A stretch of DNA of 64,000 bases, from NCBI GenBank assembly GCA_022113835.1, contig JAILWY010000027.1:3660501-3724500 (forward strand), in the 5' to 3' direction. The notes under the pieces were generated by a model, which was not told the DNA's origin, did not search any database, and worked only from the letters and a program-made list of their open reading frames with translations. This document shows positions 48,893 through 60,662 of the stretch, piece by piece (within the stretch, counting starts at the first letter, position 1; every line of letters starts with the position of its first letter). Position numbers and translations under genes: made by a program. The stretch is from Atopsyche davidsoni (taxonomy: Eukaryota; Arthropoda; Insecta; Trichoptera; Hydrobiosidae).

Positions 48893-49340
48893 ATGATTAA
48901 GTACATTTTTTCAAATATTGAAAATTGATATCATAGTGATTTGTGTGGGATTTGAGAACCCACACCCCCAAGCTTACATGGCGGTGCATTACCAATTATA
49001 CCAACAAATCACTGGTACTTTAACAAAAATTTTAACAATCATATCCTATAAGTGAAACAACGTACTTATTATGCCAATTTAAATATAATGTGACTTGCAA
49101 TACTAGACTTTTAAACCAAAGTACTGAGTGAAGCATAATAAGTACGTTGTTTCACTTATAGGATATGATTGTTAAAATTTCTCGCTAAGTACCAGTGATT
49201 CGTTGGTATAATTGGTAATGCACCGGCCATGTAAGCATCGGGGATGTGGGTTCAAATCCCACACAAATCACGATGATATTTTTCTGAGAGTTTCTTTAAT
49301 CAATTCTCAATATTTGAAAAAGTGTACTTAATCATTTTCA
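48893..49340. mobile_element. Palindromic element with tRNA-like arms, second copy (family E)
   Basis: Ends gattaagtacattttttca and tgaaaaagtgtacttaatc are inverted. The arms include tRNA-like sequences at 48936-49013 (minus) and 49197-49270 (plus). Toward the middle, ttaacaatcatatcctataa is mirrored by ttataggatatgattgttaa and acaacgtacttattatg by cataataagtacgttgt. The arms match closely, so the palindrome is fairly young or maintained by conversion. Confidence 0.85.
49197..49270 (+). repeat. Best-preserved tRNA-like sequence of family E
   Basis: Acceptor GATTCGT pairs with ACAAATC (6 of 7) and is followed by discriminator A. T and G at positions 8-9; D stem GTAT/ATGC with loop aattggta; T stem GTGGG/CCCAC with loop ttcaaat. 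A box tggtataattgg and B box ggttcaaatcc fit internal RNA polymerase III promoters. The anticodon arm (CCG/CGG around an enlarged loop with catgtaa) is abnormal, so decoding is unlikely. Length 74 nt without CCA. Confidence 0.65.
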
Positions 49341-49735
49341 ACCAATAAAACCTGTATAGGCAAAATCTTACTTCCTGTGAGACGGTCTTCACAAAAAATA
49401 ATTTATAATGACAGAAAAGAACAAACAAACCCGTTTTGATGCAAATATGTTATTTCATTAAACAAAATGATATACCAATTTTGTTTGCGTGATTCAGTGA
49501 AATTCTATATACAAAAAATTGAGCTTTTGTAAACAAGTCAAAAATTAGTCATTTAATCTAAATTAAAATATATAGGCATATGAAAATTCTTATTTATTTA
49601 ATTTCACAATTAATTCAGGCTTAAAAAAATAATCAAATATGTAAAACAAATCAGTTAAGATTGCTAAGTATATATTTTAAAAAAATTGGGTTTTAAAAAA
49701 AAGTTCATCTTTAAAAATTATGTTCTTGAGGACAG

Positions 49736-50206
49736 ATGCCGCTTTTGCGACGTTTTTCTCGTAAACCACTCGTCATGTTAATCCACGGTCACCGCAAACA
49801 CCTTCGAAGCCTTTTCGCCTCATCTCACAATGAAGTGAATTCACTTCCAGGCTGGCACTCAGCAGGGACCACCCCTCCGCCGACCGCCTCCTCCCTATCG
49901 AAGCCTTCACACTTAGCCCCGGACATTGTTTATTACGGTCGCTTTGATTTCATTCCTTACAGAAATTTTCAGGATTTTTTCACCCTCGCAGCGCTCACTG
50001 GCTTGGAAAAAGTGTTATGTAATTTTCGTAGTTTTTTTTTTATTCGGGCTAGAATGAAAACTTTTTTTATTGGTAACTCATTTAGGGGCGTTATTTTAAT
50101 TTCTATTACGGGAAACATTTTCTTTATTTACTACTTCTTTAAAAGGAAAAAAAAACTTAAGAAAATAGACATTTTAAGATTTCTTAGAAGTGAGTGTATT
50201 GCTTAG
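49736..50206 (+). CDS. Hypothetical 156-codon open frame, doubtful
   Basis: This is an open frame of 156 codons from ATG to TAG, long for such AT-rich DNA. The first 95 codons are of moderate GC (RRFSRKP, PPPTASSLSKP). The rest becomes AT-rich and hydrophobic or lysine-rich (ITGNIFFIYYFFKRKKK). I recognise no domain, and there is no visible splice architecture or promoter. It may be a relic or a chance frame. Confidence 0.15.
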   Translation: MPLLRRFSRKPLVMLIHGHRKHLRSLFASSHNEVNSLPGWHSAGTTPPPTASSLSKPSHLAPDIVYYGRFDFIPYRNFQDFFTLAALTGLEKVLCNFRSFFFIRARMKTFFIGNSFRGVILISITGNIFFIYYFFKRKKKLKKIDILRFLRSECIA

Positions 50207-51104
50207 GAAACCTTACTACAAAGAATTAAAAAACTAAACTACTACAACTAATAACAATATTTTCATATAAACATAGTTCGTAATTCATCAGACATATCAT
50301 AATTGATCTACCATGGCATTAATTTATATTGGATAAACTCTAGTATTAAAAAATTTATTGTTATCGTGTTATGTTTTAAAATATTTTTTTAACATCGCGA
50401 TGATTTTAAAATTCCAACTGAAAAAATATGTCAAACTGTTTCAAATTAACATAATATCACAAGCGAGCTTATTTTTAATTCTCACATAATAGCTATGACA
50501 TTGCTTTATATTATTGAATAATTTTAATTCCTCTCTATAATACATCTTATATTTTCGATAAATTAAAAAATAAATTGTTTTCTTTATATTGATTTATGAA
50601 CGACTTCTAAATATACTATAAATATTATCAGAGCTTTTCAGGCAAACCTACATTTCAAGTTCTGTACTTATTGACTACACGTTTTTTATTATCATCTCTT
50701 TTTGGTTTGTAATTTAAAACTTTATCCCCGTTATATGAGAAAAGTGAAAAGTCTCGGTGGCTGCAAAGAAAGGAAAAGCTCGGCAATTTTTTTTCATATT
50801 CGTCTCCAATAAATATTTCCTGAATACAAAACGACTCCTTTGAAATAGAAATTGCCGCGTGAAGTGGTTTCAAGTTCCTTTTTGGATCGATGGTAGTTTT
50901 TCAGGACATCAAAGAGATTTTAAATGTATTTTTTTGATTTTAAAGAAAATATTAAAGCACCTTGAAAAATGAAAAGTATTTCATAAAATATTGTTACGTT
51001 ATACAAAGATTGTTTTCTGTATGCTAGATTTTTACAAATATAAATTCGATCAATGTAAAAGAAATTATTCAATTAATATGAATATCGGAGATATTCTTTA
51101 TGTT

Positions 51105-51445
51105 TGTATAATAAGAAATTCAATATTTTCGACAGAGAGTACTTGGTGGAATTCCATTTTAATATTTATGAGTAAAATACTTGAGTGATTTTATTTGTGA
51201 CCGGTTTCGTCAACCTTTACCTTACCAGGTACATTAAGATCACATTAGCCCTTACCACCTGATAATCACTCGCTCTCTTTCCAACAACCTCTCCCTCTAA
51301 CAATTGTTAACCTAATTGCTTATTATTATTATATAAAATCTCATTCTGTTTGATATAGCCAACGTGAAAGGTTGGCGAAACCGGTCACAAATAAAAACGA
51401 ACATGTGGAAAATCACTCAAGTATTTTACTCAAAAATATTTGTAC
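51105..51445 (+). mobile_element. Short family A (Penelope-like) element with inverted termini
   Basis: The left border (caatattttcgacagagag, gtacttggtggaattcc, cttgagtgatt, gtgaccggtttcgtcaacc) and the right border (gttggcgaaaccggtcac, catgtggaaaatcactc) are inverted relative to each other. The interior, including cctctccctctaacaattg and ataaaatctcat, matches the inverse of 24235-24350. The copy therefore retains only the non-coding part of the element at 24.2 kb. A hammerhead-like core is at 51345-51390. Confidence 0.75.
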
Positions 51446-51784
51446 AATAAAAATTAACAAAAAATCAATATTCTTTTGAATTTATATAAATTTTTTTATA
51501 CTTATAAATATCTTCAGCAATGTAATTTCATTTTTTCAAGCATGTTTTTGTGGAAGACAAAAGCATTTATCAAAAGTGTTTTGATTTTTTTAGAACTTAC
51601 AAAATTCTACGTCAATAATTTTAACACTTATTGTTAAGCTTTTTTAAAAACATCAAAATTTTAAAAGAAAATTGAGGGCTTACCAAAAAATCTTCGCTAC
51701 ATAAAATTTTTTAATTAAATATTTATGAAACTGAATTTTCTGCTCGGTTATTGATTTTTTCATAAGCTTTCACACAATTCCCTC

Positions 51785-51985
51785 CCTTTACAGGCTGTCA
51801 GCAGCGTTATACAAGCCGCGCAGTGGCCCGCCCCATTTCCTCCAGATGATTCTGTAGCGTGTAGCACCTTAGAGATGACGTCATAATATGTCTGCCAGGC
51901 GGAAGTGAGAGATGACGTAACGGAAGTAACCTAAAACTTGTCCCCCTCGGCGCGGTATTTCCGGTCCAGCGATTCGCAAGTATTT
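51785..51985. promoter_or_regulatory. Promoter-like patch with CRE and ETS motifs
   Basis: GC-rich island with gatgacgtcat (full CRE/ATF site), gatgacgtaa (variant), two ETS-type motifs ggcggaagtg and cggaagtaac, and cggcgcggtatttccgg. The spacing of paired CRE and ETS sites is typical of compact housekeeping promoters, but no transcribed gene is evident on either side. Confidence 0.35.
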
Positions 51986-52130
51986 TGTATTCCGTAATTT
52001 TGGACTAAAAGTTACCGTAAAGTTCTACCGCCACTGAAATTTTAGCACCGTTGTGCATAAAATATTGAATATTTTTTTTTTGATAATTATCAATTTTGAA
52101 CGTATTAAAACATTATACTAGGAATAAAAA

Positions 52131-52167
52131 TTGGCTCAATCACACAGTTGCTGTGTGATTGAGCCAA
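52131..52167. repeat. Perfect 17-bp hairpin with 3-nt loop
   Basis: TTGGCTCAATCACACAG and CTGTGTGATTGAGCCAA are exact reverse complements separated by TTG. The flanks do not extend the stem. It has no T-run and no link to a recognised element; origin unknown. Confidence 0.9.
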
Positions 52168-52639
52168 AATATGAATCGATGTACATTGTTGCGTCGATTC
52201 GTTTGTAAATTGATTACAGTTAACATGGATTGGGTAAAAATGCATGTTTTGTTAATTATTTAACAATAGCCATGGATTTCGGCGGTAACCAATTTTTCAA
52301 TGCAAATATTTACATTGTCACACAATGAATAACGTTTATATTTTCTAAATAACAATGGGTTGTGATTACTAACAGAACCTTAAAAGAAATTTATACAGTG
52401 ATATTTTTCAATGCAATGTATCTACTGTCAAGAATAAAATATTTCTGATAGTTATTACAAAACCTTTAATATATTAGTTTGACATAAAAAAAAGTTTATA
52501 TTAATGTACAACATTGTTATTTTTACTAAAAAAAATTTAGTAAGTTGGACATGCTACCGTATTTGACAAATTACCAATATTTAAATAAATTATTTCTCTT
52601 AATACTACAATAAACGTATTTAGAAGTTAGTGGTTAATA

Positions 52640-54650
52640 TTGTGCTGATAAATCATCGAGCTGGACGCTTTGACCAAATAAGTCAGACTCCTAAGAATTT
52701 GACGAGTTATTTGATAACACCGAAAAAATTATCTCACCCGACAATTCGATTAGATCAAGTGTTGATAAATAATATTCATTTGAATGAGTTTTACTGCCCG
52801 AGAATTTGACAAACGAGTTCAAGTCGTTCATGGTGCCCTGAAATTTGTCAAGCAGCTCAATTTGCACAGTGTTGAAGAGTCAGTACTTTCAAGCGTTTGA
52901 ATTAGTTGTATTGCCTGATTAATTAATTGGACATGGCAACCGAAAAGGCAGTCGCGCCCGACAATTCAAATCGATTCACCAAGTGTTGATATATCATTTT
53001 CATTTGAATGAGTTGCACTGCCCGAGAATTTGACTAACGAGCTCATGGGAAAATTAGTCGTTCATGGTGCCTGGAAATTTGACAAGCACCTCAATTTGCA
53101 AAGTGTTAAAGAGACAGTACCTTAAAGCGTTTGAATTAATTGTATTGCCTGATTATTTCACAGGCAAGTTTATAACCAAGTTAGTCGAGCATGGCAGCCG
53201 AAAAGGCTGTCGCACCCGATAATTCAAATCAATACACAAAGTGTTGATGTATCATATTCATTTGAGTGAGTTGTGCTGCCCGAGAATTTGACAAACGAGC
53301 TCATGGGAAAATTAGTCGTTCATGGTGCCTGAAAATTTGACAACCACCTCAATTTGCAAAGTGTTGTAGAGACAACGTTTGAATTGGTCGTATTGCCTGA
53401 TTATTTTGCAAGCAAGTTCGTTGGCTAGTTAGTTGAGCAAGGCAACCGAAAAGGCTGTCGCACCCGATAATTCAAATCAATACACAAAGTGTTGATGTAT
53501 CATATTCATTTGAATGAGTTGTACTGCCCGGAAATTTGACAAACAAGCTCATGGGCGAGTCAGTCGTTCATAGTGCCTAAAAATTTGACAAGCACCTCAA
53601 TTTGCAAAGTGTTGTAGAGACAATACTTTAAAGCGTTTGAATTAGTTGTATTGCCTGATTAATTAATTGAGCATGGCAACCGAAAAGACAGTCGCGTCCG
53701 ATAATTCAAATCGATTAACAATGTGTTGATACATCATATTCATTTGAATGAGTTGTACTGCCCGGCAATTTGACAAACGAGCTCATGGGCGAGTCAGTCG
53801 TTCATAGTGCCTGAAAATTTGACAAGCACCTCAATTTTCAAAGTGTTAAAGAGACAGTACATTCAAGCTTTTAAATTAGTTGTATTGCCTGATTATTTAA
53901 TTGAGCATGGCAACCGAAAAGACAGTCGCGTCCGATAATTCAAATCGATTTACATAGTGTTGATATATCATATTCATTTGAATGAGTTGTACTGCCCGAA
54001 AATTTGACAAACAAGCTCATGGGCTAGTTAGTCGTTCATGGTGCCTAGAAATTTGACAAGCACCTTATTTTCCAAAGTGTTGTAGAGACAGTGCTTTAAA
54101 ACGTTTTAATTAGTTGTATTGCCTATTTATTTCACAGACAAGTTTATAGGCAAGTTAGTTGAGCATGGCAACCAAAAAGCTTGTCGGGTGCGACAGCTTT
54201 TTCGGTTGCCATGGGCGAGTCAGCCGTCCATGGTGCCTGGAAATTTGACAACCACCTCAATTTGAAAAGTGATGTAGAGACAGTACTTTAAAGCGTTTGA
54301 ATTAATTGTATTGCCTGATTATTTCGCAGACAAGTTCATAGGCAAGTTAGTCGAGCATGGCAACCGAAAAGGCTGTCACACCCGATAGTTCAAATCGATT
54401 CACATAGTGTTGATATATCATATTCATTTGAATGAGTTGTACGAGCTCATGGCCGAGTCAGTCGTTCATAGTGCCTGGAAATTCGACAAGCACCTCAATT
54501 TGCACAGTGTTGAAGAGACAGTACTTAAAAGCGATTAAATTAGTTGTATTGCTTGATTATTTCACAAGCAAATTCGTTGACAAGTTAGTTGGGCATGGCA
54601 ACCGAAAAGGCTGTCGCGCCCGACAGTTTGCGGACGCGCGGCCTTCCGGC
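52640..54650. repeat. Satellite-like tandem array, period about 225-260 bp, about eight units
   Basis: The motif catttgaatgag recurs at about 52777, 53000, 53259, 53507, 53740, 53974 and 54424. Other unit landmarks are tgcccgagaatttgacaaac, gtcgttcatggtgcctg, caagcacctcaatttgcaaa, gtattgcctgattattt, gagcatggcaaccgaaaag and gtcgcacccgataattc. Units differ by small indels. One unit near 54.2 kb is replaced by an inverted joint. No open frame is conserved. Confidence 0.92.
54164..54213. repeat. Palindromic joint inside the satellite array
   Basis: CATGGCAACC...GTCG and CGAC...GGTTGCCATG form a 50-bp near-perfect inverted repeat with a gggtg-type centre, made from the end of one unit and an inverted piece of the same segment. 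It marks a rearrangement within the array. Confidence 0.8.
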
Positions 54651-55144
54651 GCGGGCCTGCAATACGGCTGACGTTCCTCCGTATAACTGGCACGTGACTA
54701 GTTTTACGTAACACGTTTTTATTAGCGATTCCAGCACCGTAGTAAGACAAAAAACAGCGCGACGAGTTGTCCGACCCACGGCGCGAGAAAACCTAGGAAA
54801 TTGATAAAGAAGCATAATTGAATCTTAACAGTATAAAAAAACAGCTAAAAAAATATGTTTCATAGAATCAGCCATATAATTTTGTTATAATTCGAAAACA
54901 TGCTGAAGATTTGATATTTATGGAGACTATAAAATCACTATCAATAAAAATTAGAGATTATGTGATTCTCACGTAAATACCTGCAAAATAATAATAAAAT
55001 GAGTTCATACTGACTTATATCTTATTAAGCATAATTTCGAGTTTGTTTTTTGAAGCGGCCAGTATTGTTATCAAAGCATAAAAAACAGAAAGTAAAAAAT
55101 TTTCAGAGATTCTTTATTTTTTTTTTTAAATATTTTTCTACGTG

Positions 55145-55195
55145 TTAATTTTTATTGGTGACCGGTTTCGCTAATCTTTAACGTTGGTTCACAAT
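55145..55195 (-). repeat. Degraded family A (Penelope-like) terminus
   Basis: The sequence ttattggtgaccggtttcgc followed by taatctttaacgttgg matches the family A hammerhead-like terminus read on the minus strand, without further flanking element sequence. Confidence 0.55.
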
Positions 55196-55374
55196 AATTA
55201 GGGTAGATATGTCTACAATGCAGTGTGTGGCTGTCCCCTGATTTTTCGCCCAGTTGTGTGGCTCACAGTACGTGGTTTAAGCAGCGTACACGGCTGTTTT
55301 TTTTTATTTTCGTTATTGAGTTTAAACATGGATAAAACAGATTTTTTATAAAAAATGTAGTTATTTTATTATTT

Positions 55375-55575
55375 GTCCTACCAGGGCTGGTCGCTCGTGC
55401 GCCCCACCATTCAGGACTCGCGCCCATCTGTTTGCCCACAAGCCACCGAGACGGGCAGCCTCTTTTTTTAGGCCGGGCTTTACGTGCGCCCATTTGATGA
55501 CGGGGAATTGAATCATCCGCCGGAAGTCCCTCCGCCTTTGGCCGGCTCCTTGCGGCCGCCATCTTGATTGCCGGA
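55375..55575. other. GC-rich island, unidentified
   Basis: Contains gctggtcgctcgtgcgcccc, gccaccgagacgggcag and cttgcggccgccatcttg. The segment is far richer in GC than its flanks. Open frames exist on the minus strand but are not recognisable. It may be an insertion, a promoter or a small repeat. Confidence 0.3.
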
Positions 55576-56346
55576 CTGCTTGATTAATGCGTGGGAAACA
55601 TCACATATCGTAAATTGTTTCAGCGGGGCATTAACATTAATTTACTATGTAGTATCCCCAACAAACTACCACGTGGCCATGTATGCTTGATATGGCATTT
55701 TGAAATTATTTTAAAACTAGAAATGTAGCCCGTCATAAAATGACGTATTCGATGAACGATGCAATAGTGTTTGAACATATGTATGGCTGACAATTAGATG
55801 AATATTTTGTACAGATATTTTTTTAATAACCGGATATTAATTTTGAAAGCAAAGCCATTCTAGGAAATATCACATTTCGTGTCACAAACATCGAATCACT
55901 TTCACTGCACTGTTCTTTATTAGATGCAGTCTTTATCACGTTCAATTGTGCTATTCTTTTTTAATTACGTTTGCTGTGCTTAGACGGTGTTATTTTTTTA
56001 GGAGGCATTTTAAGTTATTAATGATGTGATTAATAATTTCTAACGCAACTAAAAAATAAAATTGGTACTTGTGTCAAGCTGACATAAACTGTAAATTTCT
56101 AAGAAGCATCATATTTTGTTTTTTTGTAAAAATTCTAAATTTGAAATTCTTGCTGTGAACAACAGAATCATATAATTCGTATATAAAGCATATTTGATAG
56201 TTTTATTTAATTAGTTTATGAATGAAAATATTATCCTATCGTCTTGAAATTTGGCACATAACTGCGGAAAATCTCACTGAACTTGCGTGCAAAAAAATCA
56301 GCGTTGTATCTTTTAAGATATTCTATAGAGAACCCAAAAATGAAAC

Positions 56347-56368
56347 ATACACACACACCCACACACAA
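56347..56368. repeat. (CA)n microsatellite, interrupted
   Basis: A short acacacac run with one ccc interruption. Confidence 0.9.
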
Positions 56369-59300
56369 TGGCTATTATTATAGTAGATTTAAGATTGATG
56401 AAATATTCTTAAAAACTATAAAAATAGAAATAGTTAAAGTACTGCAAACCTTCTTTGAAATTTAGTATTATTACCTGTTTTATATTAATGATCACATATT
56501 GAGAATAAAACTTGCAGGAAACTACTTTATATATATATATTTGTACTGTGTAATAATTTAACAGTTATGTCGTAAAATTTCATATGAATTTTTTTAAGGT
56601 ATTCAAACCCGAAATATACATTTTAGTTTTTTTTATTAAATATACTTGGCTCTCATATATAATTTGTTGTTATACAAATGACATAAATAGTACTCACAAA
56701 TTCAATCAATTACTTAACAGCAATGTTTTACCTCGTCTTTGCTTTGTGAAAATAATGTTTATTAAACATTTATTAAGATTTACTTTTGCGTTTTTGCAAG
56801 AATCGAAAGAGTCCAATCAAACATGCAAAATGTCTTTATGAATTTTAAATTACTCTTGAAATATTTCATGAAATCAAAGGCACAAATTTGTTCAGTTCAA
56901 AGATAAACCTCTTCTCATATTTCCCCTAAAGTTTCAGGAAACAGAATTTTAAATATAATATTACGTCAGATACGTTCTTTGAACATTGACAAATCAGGTA
57001 TTTGGCGAAAGAATAATGGGCAAATATATATAGGACGTAAATAAATACCCGAGAAAAAGGTTTGAAAAGTCATTGATTTTAATATATTATTTTTAATAAA
57101 TCTTTACTTTTTGAAAAATTGTAAATAAACATCACTTTTTAAGTAAACAACCAACTTTTAGTTTGAATGTTAGAAACTGTTTATAAAAAAAATATTTAAA
57201 GCACTGAATGTGATAGATGTTTTAAGAAACTAGAATTAAGAGACAATCAGTTTTATCGATATTTTGGTATAATACCAAAAAGACATATTGAAAGTATAAT
57301 ATTTTAATGAAACTTATACACCAAAATACTTAAAACATATGTGTAAATAGCATTCTAAAGTATGAATTTATCAAAAAAAAAATTATGTATTGAAATAGCT
57401 TTGTATGTTATTTGAGACGTAAATTTAAAAAAGTGCTATAAGATTAATTACATGTAAATTATACATAAAAAAGCTCTTTAAGTAAATACAATTTACGACT
57501 ACGACAATATCACCAATATTCTGAAAATATGTATTTTCTTCACCAAGAAAACGAAAATGCGGTCATTATTTTCCACGCCCTGAATTTTTTACTGTGTCAA
57601 ATTTCGAGTACCTGCCGACTCGGGTAGAAACATCCCCTTTTTAACATTTTCGTCATGTAATGGTAGTTCTTTTAAACCCCATCCTTATACGATAATTACA
57701 TCCTTTCACCCGAGGCTTCACTTCAAGGGTGGGTTCGTCCTTTGCACTCATTAGTTTTAACATTTCGGCTCAACTTCGGCTTTTAAAGACGTACGGAAGG
57801 TCGGTATATTGTAGTCCCCGCGTTTGTCAACCCTTTTTATAATTTATTCTGGATTAAAGGTTAGTATATAAAAATTTATTCGAAACAAAAATATTTTTAA
57901 GGTCTTTCGATGATTCATTAAATATTAATTTTTTTAGAGGTTTCTTATAAAAAAATCTTTACCTGGACAAGAAATATCATATTTTATTGTTTAGATAAAA
58001 AACAGTTAAAGTTGTCAGCTTCCCTTTTTAATTATGATACTAATAACATAAATGTTATTTGATGCTTCATATTAATAATTGATACATAAGATATCATTTA
58101 GTGAATATTAACGAATAAGGCGGTTGAGAAATTGAGCTCTTGATAATATATGAAATAAATATCTAAAAAAAACATCTTTTGTCGCATTGCATTATATTGA
58201 AGAAATTTTCAGTAAACTTTTTCCAGCAATTAATAAGGACTTTATCTTTGTTAGGATTTTTACCTAAGCACTTAAATATTTGAAATGCAATTAAGCTCCA
58301 ATTAACGCCAAAGCCTCCGATGTACCTATTTATAGATTCTGAAGAGAAAAATCAGGCTCTACCGGCACCGAGACTAAAAATCCGGGGACCGGAAGTGGGT
58401 GCTGTCACTTTTAATGGTTCCCGTTAAGATAAGTCAGTAAGGGAGGGGGTTAAGATAACCCGATTCTCGCGAAACCCTAAAACCCGAAAAACCCACTAAG
58501 ACCTGATACTTTTATCGGGTTGTTTATACGTCTGTTGGTATTATTTCTGCTCTTTTAGGGGTGGAAAAGTTTTACTTTGCGCCCCGAGCTTTTATTGTCC
58601 ACTTTAAAAGTTTTTTTCACTTATCTATTGATGACAGGGTCTTCTGATTGCAAAATTTAACGGCGTTGGATTAAGAAAAATATATTTAAAAGACTTGCTG
58701 AAAATAAGAATGCTGTTATTTAATTTTATTATACTTATAAATTTGAAAATTTTATTTTGCTTAATTAACATTATAAATAACTATTTGTAAAGACCATTTT
58801 GTAATAATTATGTTCTTTTTCTGTACTTATATTTTGTCTTTATTTATAAAGCATTAAAGGGAGTATTGCTCATAAAATGAGGTCACTTATATCCCGACCA
58901 AAATTATTTTCACTTTGTTTACGAGATAAATATAATAAAGGAAAGATAAAAGATATTTGAAGATTAACGCAGGTTTTGGTGGCCGTTGTTATAGTAAATA
59001 ATTGATTCTCGGATATTTCTCAAAGTTTTTTATTTTTCAATAACATCCAAAACTGAGATATTTGGTAAAGATACTATCAATTTTTAATTTGCAGCATAAA
59101 GTTGCAATTAAAACCTGCACTATCTTTTTTGGTCGGGTTTTTGACTCAGTGGTCAAACATGAGACTATTGATCGAGAAAAATATGTAGTAGGATCCCAAA
59201 CCTGACATGAAAATGTTTATATTTTTATTGGCATTGAACGCAATGTTAAAATAATAAACTCATGATGCATTTTCATTGAAAATATATACTTGATACCAAA

Positions 59301-60610
59301 TATACTGTTTTATATTAAATTACAAATTATTGTTGAAATTTAAATAAAAATTAGAATAAAGCTTTTGATAAGTTGCAAGAGGCATCCGGAGAAATTAGAA
59401 ACTGGACGAGAGGCTCGCCCCGGGCTATCTCCAAAAACTTTGCCAAAGGACCTCTTCAATATTTACGCTCATAACCCCTCTTCTCTTCAAGCTCTCTCAC
59501 TAAAGACATTGTCCTGTAACACAGTGGAGGCACTCAGAACATTAAGGGTGAAAACACAAATACGATGCAACATCCCCTGAAATGATTTATATATATTGCA
59601 ATGCAATAACTTAACACTGTACAAGATCTTCAGTAAAACCCTATAAGGTGAACCAGAAAACCTTGTCAGTATTTCATAAAAATCATGTTGTTAATATAAT
59701 TGTTTAATTTATTGAATAAAGAAATTAAATAATAATGTTATAATTTCTTATACATTATACAGTTCGCGTTCAATTTTGAGTACTTTATAAATCTTTTTTT
59801 TTTATAATCGCTAATACATTTTCTGCTTTAAAAATCATCCATTATATCAAAACCAAAATATTTTGTAATAAAATATATATCCTAACTGGAAAGCACGGAG
59901 TGTTACTTATCATCCTCGCTGAAGCTATCAATCACGCGAAATACTTTTAACATCTTACAAAAGGTTTTTGACATTTTTTAGTGAAAGGCATATAAGTTCA
60001 CACATGATTAGCCTAACCCTTTATCGTATCCATCATTCTAGGAACAGTTTGTATTTCCATCGAGGAAATTCTCGTAAATATGTTAAAGACGCTTTTTCTC
60101 CATACAATATGCATCCCTGAAGATAACTCTGTAAAACACTCTTATTGAATATAATGGCTTTAAAAAAAGCGTATTGAACTATATGAAAGACTTTAAGATA
60201 AGAAGTTCTTAAAGAAAATTTAAATAAGAAATATTTCGGCACACTGGGTTAAAAGTGCGATCAACATATTAGAAAATATTTTTGGTTTCAATTTGGACTA
60301 GCTGGATTTTATAAACATATAGAAATTATTTATTGGGTTTTTTTATTTTTTCACATTTGATATTATTATTATATCAGTTTTTTAAGACTGAAAAATCTAC
60401 ATGCATTCCATAAGAAATTAATCACATCTTTTGAAAATATTCAAACAAATATTTTTTTATATCAAAGTAATTTTAAATTATCCTGTAAAGTTTAGTAACT
60501 TTCGAGAAGAAAGTAATATCGTTTACCTGTCACTTCCAAATACAAGACGAAATTAGGTAACATTTGATCGAGAAAGGCTTTCGCTTTCGAGGTATTGTAC
60601 AAAGACTTAC

Positions 60611-60662
60611 CGATCCTACAGGCTTCCGGTTTAAGGATCCTTTGTAATTCTATATTTGTATC
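60611..60662 (-). CDS. Possible 52-bp orphan exon on the minus strand
   Basis: Read on the minus strand, a good acceptor (aatgtattttcag) precedes a 52-base open segment encoding about 17 residues (DTNIELQRILKPEACRI). A near-perfect donor (ATCG|GTAAGTC) follows. Both sites are strong and closely spaced, which is uncommon by chance. I do not recognise the peptide and see no partner exons nearby. It may be part of a gene on the opposite strand or a chance pairing. Confidence 0.2.
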
